From Poriferisodalis sp965237655 (lineage in GTDB: Bacteria; Actinomycetota; Acidimicrobiia; Acidimicrobiales; Poriferisodalaceae), in contig NZ_CBDEGB010000002.1 of NCBI RefSeq assembly GCF_965237655.1, forward strand, positions 1,922,001-1,986,000: a stretch of DNA of 64,000 bases, in the 5' to 3' direction. The notes below the pieces were generated by a model. That model did no database searches and was not told the DNA's origin. It saw only the letters and a program-made list of their open reading frames with translations. Below, piece after piece: positions 24,312 to 32,905 of this stretch. Within the stretch, counting starts at the first letter, position 1. Every line of letters starts with the position of its first letter. A program made the position numbers and the translations under genes.

Positions 24312-26674
24312 GCAGCGACCGGCAAGGCGCCGTTGGGCAAAGCGTTTTGCGTCGAGAGGACGACTACCTCCTACGGGGCCAGGGCCGCTTCGTCGACGAT
24401 CTGCCCGCGCCGATCAACACCCTGCACCTTGCCTTCGTGCTCAGCCCCTACGCCCATGCCCGAATCGTGTCGATCGACGTGAGCGAGGCGCGCGCGCTCG
24501 ATGGCGTGGTCGACGTTCTCACCGGCGAGGATCTGGCAGCCCTGGTGAAGCCGATCGCTGCTCAGATAGAGCTGCCCGGCTACAGCTACAACACCCGCGA
24601 CGTGCTGGCTGTCGACGAAGTGCGGTTTGCGGGCGAGGCGGTGGCCGTGGTCCTGGCCGAGAGCCAGTACCTCGCCGAAGACGGCATCGAGCTGGTCCAA
24701 GTCGACTACGAGCCGCTTCCAGTGGTCACCGAGATCGACGAAGCGACCGATCCCGCCGCCCCACAGGTCAATCCAACGGTGCCGGGCAACGTCTACTACG
24801 AGGGTCGATTCGCAACCGATGGCGTGGCCGCTGGTTTCGAAGCGGCGGCCCATGTCATCTCCGAAGACTTCCGCTCGAACCGTGTGACCGCTGTTCCGAT
24901 TGAACCCCGAGGGTGTCTTGCTGTGCCCGAGCAGGCGGGCAACCTTGTCTTCTACTCCTCGACCCAGATACACCATCTGCTGCGGACTGCCCTGGCCGAG
25001 TTCCTCGACGCTCCAGAGTCAACCCTGCGGGTAGTGGTTCCCGACGTCGGCGGCGGATTCGGCATCAAGGCGGCCCTCTACCCCGAAGAGTTCGTCTGCG
25101 CCGCGCTCGCCCGGCGTTTGCGTCGGCCCGTGAAGTGGATTCAGGACCGGTATGGATCCCTGCTCACCGATGTACACGCCCGTGATAACCGCTACCGGGT
25201 TGAGGCCGCGGTCGATGATGACGGCATCGTTCTCGCGCTGAGGGCCGAGATTCGAACCAATGGCGGCGCCTACTCAGCGTTGCCTTTCGGCTGCACCCTG
25301 GAGACCACCGGTGGCGCCCGCATGATCGTTGGGCCGTACCGGATCACCGAATACGAGTACACGGCCACCGCCGTCGCAACCCACACCGCGCCTGTGCTGG
25401 CCTATAGGGGCGTGGCCCAACCGGTTTGCTTCATGGCGATCGAGGGCATCATGGACCGGATTGCCCGCCGGCTCGGGCTCGATCCAGCCGAGGTTCGGCT
25501 GAGAAACATGGTGCCCACCTCAGAGCTTCCGTGGACCAACATCGTTGGTGTCCGCTACGACACAGGCAGTTTCATAGAGTCGCTCAACCAAGCGATGGAG
25601 ATGGCGAACTACGACGAGTTCCGCGCCCGCCAGGCGGCCCAGGGCCGACTCGTCGACGGCAAGTACCGAGGCATCGGTATCTGCAGTTTCACGGAGGTGA
25701 GTGGGACGGGAGCCCCAGGCTGGCGTGCCCGCGGGCTGACCCGTCTGCCCGGATTCGACAGCGGGACGGTGAAGGTGGAGCCCACCGGCAAAGTGACGGC
25801 CTTCGTGAGCCACGCTCATTCGGGGCAAGGCCACTTCACGACCTTCGCGCAGGTCGTCGCCGACGAGCTCGGGGCCCGACTGGAGGATGTGACGATCGTC
25901 GAGGGCGACACCGCCGCCGGGCCCTACGGCACGAACACCTTCGCAAGCCGCAGCGCAGTCACGGGCGGCGGAGCGCTGGTGCGGGCGTCGGAGAAGGCCA
26001 GGCTGAAGCTGGCGCGGATCGCCGCGTCGATGCTCGAGTCCACGCCAGAAGACATCGTGGTCTCCGACGGTCAGATGCACGTCGCTGGCGTGCCGAGCCG
26101 ATCGCTCTCATTCCGAGAGGTCGCTGAGACGGCGTACGCCATGAACACGTTCGACCTCCCCGAAGGCGAGAGCTTTGGCCTCGAGGAGACCGACTTCTAC
26201 GACCCGCCCCTGGTCACCATGGCCAATGCGACCCACATTGCACAGGTGGCTGTCGATGCCGGAGACGGGACCGTCGACATCGAGGGGTACACCGTCGTAC
26301 ATGACTGCGGTCGCATCATCAACCCGATGATCGTCGACGGTCAGGTGATGGGCGGTGTGGCACAAGGCATCGGCGAGGCGCTCATGGAAGAATTTGTGTA
26401 CGACGAGGACGGCCAGGTCCGCACGGCGACGCTGATCGACTATCTCCTGCCCAGCTCGGTGGACGTTCCCAACTTCCAGATCGCTCACATCGAGTCTCCG
26501 TCGATCGATGCCGTCGGTGGGTTCAAGGGCGTGGGGGAAGGCGGTGTGATCGGAGCAGTACCCGCGCTCGTCAACGCAGTCGCCGACGCTCTGTTCGATC
26601 TCGACGTCAACGTCAACACCAAGCCACTTCGACCCGCGCTGCTGTCACGCCTCATTCGAGAGGCCGGAGGGTGA
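24308..26674 (+). CDS. Molybdenum hydroxylase large, molybdopterin-binding subunit (CoxL-like, not canonical CO dehydrogenase)
   Basis: A 788-residue catalytic subunit of the xanthine oxidase family. Motifs include VGQSVLRREDDYLLRGQGRF at the N-terminus (in part), PDVGGGFGIK for the cofactor, and GFKGVGEGG near the C-terminus with the catalytic Glu. The active-site loop reads AYRGVAQPVC. Form I CO dehydrogenase has AYRCSFR and form II AYRGAGR, so CO is unlikely; hydroxylation of a heteroaromatic ring fits better. Start ATG 24308 overlaps the coxS stop (ATGA). It forms the (LMS)2 complex with the two preceding products. Confidence 0.9.
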   Translation: MSSDRQGAVGQSVLRREDDYLLRGQGRFVDDLPAPINTLHLAFVLSPYAHARIVSIDVSEARALDGVVDVLTGEDLAALVKPIAAQIELPGYSYNTRDVLAVDEVRFAGEAVAVVLAESQYLAEDGIELVQVDYEPLPVVTEIDEATDPAAPQVNPTVPGNVYYEGRFATDGVAAGFEAAAHVISEDFRSNRVTAVPIEPRGCLAVPEQAGNLVFYSSTQIHHLLRTALAEFLDAPESTLRVVVPDVGGGFGIKAALYPEEFVCAALARRLRRPVKWIQDRYGSLLTDVHARDNRYRVEAAVDDDGIVLALRAEIRTNGGAYSALPFGCTLETTGGARMIVGPYRITEYEYTATAVATHTAPVLAYRGVAQPVCFMAIEGIMDRIARRLGLDPAEVRLRNMVPTSELPWTNIVGVRYDTGSFIESLNQAMEMANYDEFRARQAAQGRLVDGKYRGIGICSFTEVSGTGAPGWRARGLTRLPGFDSGTVKVEPTGKVTAFVSHAHSGQGHFTTFAQVVADELGARLEDVTIVEGDTAAGPYGTNTFASRSAVTGGGALVRASEKARLKLARIAASMLESTPEDIVVSDGQMHVAGVPSRSLSFREVAETAYAMNTFDLPEGESFGLEETDFYDPPLVTMANATHIAQVAVDAGDGTVDIEGYTVVHDCGRIINPMIVDGQVMGGVAQGIGEALMEEFVYDEDGQVRTATLIDYLLPSSVDVPNFQIAHIESPSIDAVGGFKGVGEGGVIGAVPALVNAVADALFDLDVNVNTKPLRPALLSRLIREAGG

Positions 26675-27465
26675 CGGCGGCTTCAGCCAGCCACGGGGTG
26701 AAGTCCAGCGAGGTTGGTGCCCGGGTGCTGGCCGCCCTCGCCGAGGCTCCCGGTGCCCTCCCCCTCGGCGAGCTTGCGTCGCGGGCTGACATGATGCCGA
26801 GCAAGGCGCGCCGATATCTCGTCAGCCTGATCCGCTGCGACCTCGTGCTGCAGGATCCGATCACCGGTCGCTACGATCTCGGCCCCGGCGCGTGGCAGTT
26901 GGGCTTGGCCGGTCTGCGGCGGCTTGACGCGGTTCGCTTCGCGACCGACGCGTTGGTCGAGCTCAACCAAGGCCTCGATGTAACCACCGCGCTATCGGTG
27001 TGGGGCCAGCACGGGCCGGTGATCATTGGCTGGCGCGATGCCAGCGAGGTTGTTCACTGCAACTTGTACATCGGTTCCGTGCTGCCGCTCATCGGAACGG
27101 CAACCGGCAGGATCTTCTTGGCCTATCAGCCATGGCGAATGATTGACGAGAGGGTCGCCGAAGAGCTCGAACGGCTGGCGGGTTCTCCTCTTGGTGATCG
27201 CTATCGTGATGCTGGCGCGGTGCAGGATCTGATCGATCAGGTTCGCCGAGACAGGTTGGCCATCTCCCGCGGCGACTATTTGCCCGGGCTCAGCGCCGTC
27301 GCCGCACCGGTGTTCGATCATCAAGGTCGACTTGTTGCGTCGACCGCAGTTCTGGGTCGGAGTGGGACGATGGATGGTGTCGGCCCAGATTCCCCCGCAG
27401 CGGCTCTTCGCCAGGCGTCGGAGGAGGTCTCCCACAAACTCGGCTATTCCGCCACGTTCGACTGA
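26671..27465 (+). CDS. IclR-family transcriptional regulator
   Basis: A 264-residue regulator with an N-terminal winged helix (ALPLGELASRADMMPSKARRY, about 31-51, in the recognition region) and a C-terminal effector-binding GAF-like domain (ALSVWGQHGPVIIGW, GTATGRIFLAY, RGDYLPGLSAVAAPVFD). It begins at GTG 26671, overlapping the coxL stop, so it is co-transcribed with the catabolic genes. IclR proteins commonly sense an aromatic pathway compound and control the neighbouring operon; binding sites may be the repeats at 20704-20801. Effector unknown. Confidence 0.88.
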   Translation: MTAASASHGVKSSEVGARVLAALAEAPGALPLGELASRADMMPSKARRYLVSLIRCDLVLQDPITGRYDLGPGAWQLGLAGLRRLDAVRFATDALVELNQGLDVTTALSVWGQHGPVIIGWRDASEVVHCNLYIGSVLPLIGTATGRIFLAYQPWRMIDERVAEELERLAGSPLGDRYRDAGAVQDLIDQVRRDRLAISRGDYLPGLSAVAAPVFDHQGRLVASTAVLGRSGTMDGVGPDSPAAALRQASEEVSHKLGYSATFD

Positions 27466-27489
27466 CGGCGCACGGCACTGTTGCGAAGG

Positions 27490-27606
27490 TCAACCGACCG
27501 GCGTGGCTTGCGGTTTGGCGTCGGGATACGACCAGATCACCTCGGCGAGCTCATCGAACGCCACTGCGAGACGTAGAGGCTCAAGCTCTGCTTCGACACC
27601 GAGCAC
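27490..27606 (-). other. Possible remnant of a protein C-terminus next to tRNA-Leu
   Basis: A 38-codon frame (GTG 27606 to TGA 27490) reads LGVEAELEPLRLAVAFDELA then EVIWSYPDAKPQATPVG. It has protein-like composition but begins almost at the tRNA 3' end and has no ribosome site. It may be the tail of a former gene. No family recognised. Confidence 0.2.
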
Positions 27607-27613
27607 CTGTTTG

Positions 27614-27697
27614 TGTCGGAGGGGGGACTTGAACCCCCACACCCTTTCGGGCACTAGATCCTTAATCTAGCGCGTCTGCCAATTCCGCCACTCCGAC
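27614..27697 (-). tRNA. tRNA-Leu, anticodon AAG
   Basis: An 84-nt class II tRNA. The acceptor stem GTCGGAG pairs with CTCCGAC, discriminator A. The D-arm contains TGGCGGAATTGGCAGACGC. The anticodon arm is CTAGA / TTAAGGA / TCTAG. The long variable arm is TGCCCGAAAGGGTG, and the T-arm GGGGG TTCAAGT CCCCC. The seven-base loop places AAG at positions 34-36. The body otherwise resembles bacterial tRNA-Leu(GAG), so G34 appears replaced by A. CCA is not encoded. Confidence 0.9.
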
Positions 27698-27789
27698 ATG
27701 AAAACCCAAAATCGCTGCATCGCAGCCCCCTTGAGGGCCACAGCGGAGCGCATCATCATAGCGTTGCGTACTGAGTCGCCCGGCGGCGA

Positions 27790-28629
27790 TCAGGCCTCGT
27801 CGATCGCCGTCGCCAGGGCGTCGAGACTCACCGGATCCAGTTCGCCTCGCCACGACCACACGACGATGTCGACCCCGGCGTCGAAGAAGTCCTGCGCCCC
27901 CGCTACAGCCTTGTCGATGTCGCCGTCGGCCTCGAAACCGAGATGCACCGACCGGTCGATCTCGGCCTCATCACGGCCCACGCGTTCGCAATGCGCCCGC
28001 AGAATCTCGTCCAGCTCCTGCCACGCTGCGACATCGGCCGGGAAGGTCATGTCCCACTGATCGGCGTACTTCGCAGCGGTGCGCAATGTCCGCACCCGGC
28101 CCTGCCCGCCGATGACGATCGGGATCCGCTCCTGGATCGGCTTGGGCTCGCACCACGCGTCGGTGAGCTCGAAGAAACGCCCCTTGTGCGTAGTCGTGGT
28201 CTCGGTCAGCAGCTTGACGATGACCTCCATGCCCTCTTCGAGCCGGTCAGAGCGGTCCCGCAACGGGCCGAGATCGATGCCGTAGGCGTCGCTTTCCATG
28301 AAGTTCCAGCCAGCGCCCATCCCCAGTTCGAAGCGACCGTTGGAGATGTGGTCGAGCGTGGCGGCCATGTTGGCGGTCACTGCCGGATGGCGGTGGTGCA
28401 TGCCGTTGACCATGGCGCCGAGACGTATTCGCGTCGTCGCCTGCGCCAAAGCGGCCAGCATCGTCCAGCCCTCGAGGTTGGGACCGTCGTAGGGCGGTGC
28501 CAACGGATAGAAGTGGTCCCAGCTCCACGCCGACTCGAAGACCTCGAACTCGTCGGCGGCTTGCCAGATGGCCAGATACTCCGGCCAGGTGGCGTGGTGC
28601 GGCGGTGTCTTGATCGCGTGACGTCCCAT
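27790..28629 (-). CDS. LLM-class F420-dependent oxidoreductase
   Basis: A 279-residue luciferase-like TIM-barrel enzyme of the group that uses coenzyme F420 in actinobacteria. Segments seen are SAWSWDHFYPL, RIRLGAMVNGMHHRHPAVTAN, ATLDHISNGRFELGMGAGW, and IPIVIGGQGRVRTLRTAAKYADQW with the phosphate-binding Gly run. FMN use cannot be excluded. It diverges from the amidohydrolase gene, 74 bp between starts. Substrate unknown. An AGGAGT-type site lies just upstream of ATG 28629. Confidence 0.83.
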   Translation of the reverse strand: MGRHAIKTPPHHATWPEYLAIWQAADEFEVFESAWSWDHFYPLAPPYDGPNLEGWTMLAALAQATTRIRLGAMVNGMHHRHPAVTANMAATLDHISNGRFELGMGAGWNFMESDAYGIDLGPLRDRSDRLEEGMEVIVKLLTETTTTHKGRFFELTDAWCEPKPIQERIPIVIGGQGRVRTLRTAAKYADQWDMTFPADVAAWQELDEILRAHCERVGRDEAEIDRSVHLGFEADGDIDKAVAGAQDFFDAGVDIVVWSWRGELDPVSLDALATAIDEA

Positions 28630-28703
28630 GAGGACTCCTTGTCGCAGGCGACCCGAACGATACGTGGTGAACTCGCGACCGTGACCTGGTTGGGAAAGGG
28701 CTC

Positions 28704-30170
28704 ATGGCAGTGATCGACAAAGCGGAGTTGATCATCCGCAACGCCCGCTTGGTCGATGGAACCGGCGCTCCGTCGACCCATGGCGACATCGCAGTCACCA
28801 ATGACAGGATCGTCGGGCTGGGCGATCTCGGCCACGCGGAAGGCGCCGTCGAGATCGATGCGGACGGCAAGGCGGTGGCGCCCGGCTTCATCGACGTGCA
28901 CACCCACGACGACCGTGCGCTGCTGGTCGATCCCCTGATGGCACCCAAGGTCAGCCAGGGCGTCACCACGGTCGTCACCGGCAACTGCGGAGTCAGCTTG
29001 GCGCCACTGCGGACCACAGGGCGGCCACCGGCACCGCTCGACCTCGTCTGCCCCGACGGCGCGGCTTTCTTCTCGGAATTCGATGACTACCTCGCTGCCC
29101 TCGATGGAGAACCGGCGGCTGTCAACGCACTCTGCCTGGTCGGCCACGCCTCCCTGCGGGTTGAGGCCATGGACAATCTGCACCGCCCGGCGACTGGAGA
29201 TGAGATCAAGGCCATGCGGGGCCGCCTGGAGCGAGCATTGGAGGCCGGGGCTATCGGCCTGTCGACGGGTCTCTACTATGCGCCGGCCGCGGCTGCACCG
29301 ACCGAGGAGATCATCGAGCTGGCCAGAGCGGTTCGGGCCGCGGGCGGCATCCACACGACCCACATGCGAGACGAAGCGGACCGGGTCAGCGAGTCGTTGG
29401 AAGAGACATTCACCATCGGCCGCGAAGCCGGCGTTCCAGTGGTGATCTCGCATCACAAGTGCTCCGGGCAGGCCAACCACGGCCGCTCGACAGAGACCTT
29501 GGCGCTGATCGAAGCAGCACGGCACCGCCAACGAATCAGCCTCGACGCCTACCCCTACATCGCCAGCTCGACGACTTTGGATTCAACAAGGCTGGCGGAT
29601 GCCAGCAAAGTGCTGGTGACTTGGTCCAAAGCGCAGCCCGCGGCTGCTGGGCGAGACCTCGCCGAGATCGCAGCCGAGATGGGTCTCGACCCCGAAGCTG
29701 CGGTCGAAGCGTTGCTGCCCGCCGGCGGGATCTTCTTCATGATGGACGAGGCGGACGTGCGCCGCATCCTGGCCTACCCAGGCACCATGATCGGCTCCGA
29801 CGGCCTGCCGCACGACGAATTCCCGCACCCGCGCCTGTGGGGCACCTTTCCACGGGTGCTTGGTCACTATGCGCGCGAGCAAGGCCTCTTCTCTCTGGAA
29901 GAAGCAGTGCACAAAATGACGGGGCTGCCGGCCCGACGTTTCGGTTTGGCGGATCGGGGCGTGCTGGAGGCCGGTGCGATGGCCGACCTCGTGCTTTTCG
30001 ACCCAGAGACAGTGATCGACACCGCCACCTTCGAGCAGCCGAAGCAGCCGGCGCGCGGAATCGAACTCGTCGTGGTCAACGGCAGGGCGATCTGGCGGGA
30101 CGGCGCCAGCACCGGTGCTCGGCCGGGCCGGGCAATCAGGCGAGGAGCAAACCCAGAATCAACGTGGTGA
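28704..30170 (+). CDS. N-acyl-D-amino-acid deacylase/D-aminoacylase-like amidohydrolase
   Basis: A 488-residue amidohydrolase-superfamily zinc enzyme. Metal-site motifs are DVHTHDD (about 65-71), VTGNCG with the Cys ligand typical of D-aminoacylases, THMRDEAD, SHHKCSG and GSDGLPHD. The N-terminal and C-terminal beta-sandwich segments (DIAVTNDRIVGLGD and GAMADLVLFDPE) are present. It would hydrolyse an N-acyl-D-amino acid or another cyclic or linear amide. Its last 35 nt overlap secG convergently. Confidence 0.85.
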   Translation: MAVIDKAELIIRNARLVDGTGAPSTHGDIAVTNDRIVGLGDLGHAEGAVEIDADGKAVAPGFIDVHTHDDRALLVDPLMAPKVSQGVTTVVTGNCGVSLAPLRTTGRPPAPLDLVCPDGAAFFSEFDDYLAALDGEPAAVNALCLVGHASLRVEAMDNLHRPATGDEIKAMRGRLERALEAGAIGLSTGLYYAPAAAAPTEEIIELARAVRAAGGIHTTHMRDEADRVSESLEETFTIGREAGVPVVISHHKCSGQANHGRSTETLALIEAARHRQRISLDAYPYIASSTTLDSTRLADASKVLVTWSKAQPAAAGRDLAEIAAEMGLDPEAAVEALLPAGGIFFMMDEADVRRILAYPGTMIGSDGLPHDEFPHPRLWGTFPRVLGHYAREQGLFSLEEAVHKMTGLPARRFGLADRGVLEAGAMADLVLFDPETVIDTATFEQPKQPARGIELVVVNGRAIWRDGASTGARPGRAIRRGANPESTW

Positions 30171-30363
30171 AGCCGAACGAGACGGCAACCACGACCGTGA
30201 TGCGGCTGAGGTTCTTTTCGGCAACGGTTGAGCCCGCGGCAGCGGTTCCGACGCTGCCGCCGAACATGTCGGACACGCCGCCGCCACGGCCGCTGTGCAG
30301 CAGCACCAGGCCAATCAATCCGAAGGCCGACAGCAGGTGAATGCTGCCGATGATCCACGTCAT
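30136..30363 (-). CDS. secG: Preprotein translocase subunit SecG
   Basis: A 75-residue membrane protein with two hydrophobic segments (IIGSIHLLSAFGLIGLVLLH and ITVVVAVSFGFTTLILGLLL) linked by the SecG loop HSGRGGGVSDMFGG and AAGSTVAEKNLSRI. It is part of the SecYEG channel. ATG 30363 fits the family; the longer open frame upstream belongs to another gene's shadow. Location at the end of the gap-pgk-tpiA run is conserved in many Gram-positive genomes, but here a further gene lies between tpiA and secG. Confidence 0.9.
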   Translation of the reverse strand: MTWIIGSIHLLSAFGLIGLVLLHSGRGGGVSDMFGGSVGTAAAGSTVAEKNLSRITVVVAVSFGFTTLILGLLLA

Positions 30364-30431
30364 CACGGGCAACGAGGCTACCGGCGCCTGACGCTGGCCC
30401 CGAGGGCGGGCGGGTTGTTCGGAGTTTGTTT

Positions 30432-32030
30432 CTACGGGCGGATCGGGTGCGTGATCGGGGTGCTGCCCTTGGCGCCCGGCACCCATCCCTCGATGATGGC
30501 GCTGAAGCCGCCCGCTCCCCCGCCTGCCCGCACCACCATCGGCGACCACGGGGGCAGCTTTCGCAGGTTCCCGTCTGCGGAGCCTTCGGTGGATCCGAAC
30601 ACGAGCCCACCATCAGCGGGCCCGCTCCCACCGTCGGCACCTGCGGTGCCCTTCAGGTACTGCAGGAACCCGGCGGGAAGACCCTCTTGGATGCCTCCCG
30701 CGTCGCGGGCTGCGAAGTCGAGGTCCATCTGCAGCAGTGGCTCGAGTTCGTCGTGGAAGCGCTGCTTGGTCCAGCCCGAATCGGCGAACGTCGACATGTG
30801 CTCGGGCGTCATCACCAGCATCGCCTCGCCGGGCAGCTTGCGATTCCCGACACACATGAGCTGCTGTGCGATCGTGCGGATGAGCGAGTCGGGAGTGCGT
30901 GAGATCTGATCGGTGCAGCCGATCGGGCCGTGCCCGGCGAACAGCGTCACGGTGTCTTGTCCCGGCTCGAAGCCCCGGCTGACCGACAGCGGCGGCCAGC
31001 CGTCGGGCAGGCCCTCCTCGTCTTCGGCGAAGCACCAGCCGACTTTCGAGGGCGACCCCAGTGCGGAGCGGTCGATGCCGCCGATGCCGGGCTTGCCGCC
31101 GCCCACGTTGCGGATCACCAACTGCAGCGCTCGCCCGATGGTGGAGTTGGCGCGATTGCCCTGGCCGAGCGCGTTCTTGTCGGTGTTCATGCCGATGCGG
31201 CGCCGGATCGGGCCGTTCACGATCACGATCGGTCCCGAGAACCACAGCGTGCACAGCAGGCCGTGCATATTGAACGTGTCAGTACACGCAGCCTCGACGG
31301 CCGCAAGTACCACCGGCAAGTACTCGGGCTTGCAGCCGGCCATGACGGCATTCACCGCGACCTTCTCCACTGTGCACTCGGCCAGTGTCGGCGGCACCAC
31401 GGCCATGATCTCGTCGGGAGCCCGAGTGGTCGCCGCCAACATGGCTGCGACTCGTGCTTCGGTCGGCGGCACCACCGGCAACCCGTCGGACCAGCCGCGG
31501 TCATAAGCAGCCTCGACTGGATCCTCAGCAGAGGCCAGCTCCACACGGCGGCTTGCGAACGACGTCGCCCCGAAGCGCAATGCCAGCTTGTCGGCCAGCA
31601 GCGGGTCAACCGAGAGCGATCCGCAGCCAGGCCGCATCTCGGCCAGACCGGCGCCCAGATCATCGGCCCCGCTGAGCGCCTCCCAGCTGCGACGGTCCCA
31701 GCCGACGGTGCGCGCCATCTCTCGACCGTCCACCACGGCCATGAGTGTGGGGACGGTGTCGATGTCGTGATGCCACGACACGGAGAGGTCGGCATCGTGA
31801 ACAACATCCGCCGACGATCCCGTCACGCCCGCCGGAAAGGCGGGGTCGTCCTGGGTGAACACGGTGAGACCGGTTCCGCTGCGTGCCGCATGGTCGACGA
31901 GCTCGGCGAGCACCGGCTCGACATCGCGGCACGTCGGGCAGTCGCGTTTCACGAATGCCACGAGGCCGTCCGAAAGGGACGGGCGCCCACCACCGGAGTC
32001 AGCGGCTGGAAACTGGCTTTCAGGAGACAC
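30432..32030 (-). CDS. Thioredoxin-like domain fused to a large conserved domain of unknown function
   Basis: A 532-residue protein. Residues about 20-115 form a thioredoxin-like domain with CPTC at 31-34 and a cis-Pro segment DTVPTLMAVV. From about 165 on there is a distinct domain: YDRGWSDGLPVVPPTEARV, AECTVEKVAVNAVMAGCKPEY, GPIVIVNGPIRRRIGMN and LFAGHGPIGCTDQ. Similar domains occur with UGSC-type (seleno)proteins in actinobacteria as I recall, but I cannot confirm this. No selenocysteine TGA interrupts the frame. No signal peptide. It starts at GTG 32030, 87 bp after tpiA on the same strand, ahead of secG. Probably a thiol/redox enzyme; reaction unknown. Confidence 0.7.
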   Translation of the reverse strand: MSPESQFPAADSGGGRPSLSDGLVAFVKRDCPTCRDVEPVLAELVDHAARSGTGLTVFTQDDPAFPAGVTGSSADVVHDADLSVSWHHDIDTVPTLMAVVDGREMARTVGWDRRSWEALSGADDLGAGLAEMRPGCGSLSVDPLLADKLALRFGATSFASRRVELASAEDPVEAAYDRGWSDGLPVVPPTEARVAAMLAATTRAPDEIMAVVPPTLAECTVEKVAVNAVMAGCKPEYLPVVLAAVEAACTDTFNMHGLLCTLWFSGPIVIVNGPIRRRIGMNTDKNALGQGNRANSTIGRALQLVIRNVGGGKPGIGGIDRSALGSPSKVGWCFAEDEEGLPDGWPPLSVSRGFEPGQDTVTLFAGHGPIGCTDQISRTPDSLIRTIAQQLMCVGNRKLPGEAMLVMTPEHMSTFADSGWTKQRFHDELEPLLQMDLDFAARDAGGIQEGLPAGFLQYLKGTAGADGGSGPADGGLVFGSTEGSADGNLRKLPPWSPMVVRAGGGAGGFSAIIEGWVPGAKGSTPITHPIRP

Positions 32031-32117
32031 GCCGTGACTCTAGGTTCGGCCCCCTGGCCGCCGCTGCCGGCGCCACACACGCCTCTTTTCGTTTGCGATC
32101 CACGCGCCGTACAGGCG

Positions 32118-32885
32118 CTATCTGGCCGCGTTGACGATTCGGGCGAATTGGGTGGCGTCAAGGGAGGCGCCGCCGACGAGGGCGCCGTCGATATCTGGCT
32201 GGCCGAGCAACTCTGGGGCGTTGACGGGCTTGACCGATCCACCGTATTGGACTCGCACCAGCGAGCCGGTGCCGGGGCGCATCTCGTCGATGACACGACG
32301 CGCCCTGGCGCACATGTCCTGGGCATCCACGGGTGACGCATTGCGGCCCGTACCGATTGCCCACACTGGCTCGTAGGCCACCACCAGCGTTTCGAATTGC
32401 GCCCGCGTGAGCTTGGCGAGGCTGCCGCGGAGCTGTGTGGTCACGACGTTGGTGGCGCGGCCGGCTTCGCGGTCTTCGAGTGTTTCGCCGACGCAGACAA
32501 TCGGGGTCATGCCCTGCTTAGCCACTGCTGCGGCTTTGGCTGCGACGATCTCGTCGGTCTCGCCGAAGAGGGCTCGCCGCTCGCTGTGGCCGACGATGAC
32601 ATAGGTCACGTCGAGCTTGGCCAGCATGGTTGGCGAGACCTCGCCGGTGAAGGCGCCCTGTGCCTGGTCGTGGCAGTTCTGTGCGCCGAGCTTGAACTCG
32701 AGGCGGTCGACGTCAATGACGGTCTGGCATGATCGCAGGTCCACAAATGGCGGATGGAGGCTCACCTCGACCTGGTCGTAACGGTGCCGGGCCAACTCGT
32801 AGCTCAGCTTCTGGCAGAGCTGGATGGCCTCGAGGTGGTTGAGGTGCATCTTCCAATTGCCCGAGATCAGTGGCGTTCGACTCAT
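32118..32885 (-). CDS. tpiA: Triosephosphate isomerase
   Basis: Interconverts dihydroxyacetone phosphate and glyceraldehyde-3-phosphate. The 255-residue TIM barrel has GNWKMH with the catalytic Lys, YVIVGHSERR with the catalytic His, VAYEPVWAIGTG with the catalytic Glu, and QYGGSVKP and GALVGGASL at the phosphate site. ATG 32885 was preferred because GAGAGG lies just upstream; a GTG at 32909 that overlaps the pgk stop is an alternative. It is the last glycolytic gene of gap-pgk-tpiA. Confidence 0.95.
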   Translation of the reverse strand: MSRTPLISGNWKMHLNHLEAIQLCQKLSYELARHRYDQVEVSLHPPFVDLRSCQTVIDVDRLEFKLGAQNCHDQAQGAFTGEVSPTMLAKLDVTYVIVGHSERRALFGETDEIVAAKAAAVAKQGMTPIVCVGETLEDREAGRATNVVTTQLRGSLAKLTRAQFETLVVAYEPVWAIGTGRNASPVDAQDMCARARRVIDEMRPGTGSLVRVQYGGSVKPVNAPELLGQPDIDGALVGGASLDATQFARIVNAAR

Positions 32886-32905
32886 CGTCCCTCTCCCCGA
32901 CTGGC

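Noticed and set aside
24308..26674. Aerobic CO dehydrogenase large subunit
   Set aside because: The active-site loop is AYRGVAQ, not AYRCSFR (form I) or AYRGAGR (form II), so a CO role is not supported.
27490..27697. Integration site scar at tRNA-Leu
   Set aside because: A gene remnant abuts the tRNA 3' end, but no integrase or duplicated tRNA 3' fragment was found nearby.
30432..32030. Selenocysteine-containing UGSC protein
   Set aside because: No in-frame TGA or UGSC-like CGSC redox motif at a suitable site. CGS at about residue 135 (PGCGSLS) lacks supporting context.
30930..32336. 468-residue open frame on the plus strand
   Set aside because: Antisense to the thioredoxin-fusion gene; composition is Arg/His-rich noise.
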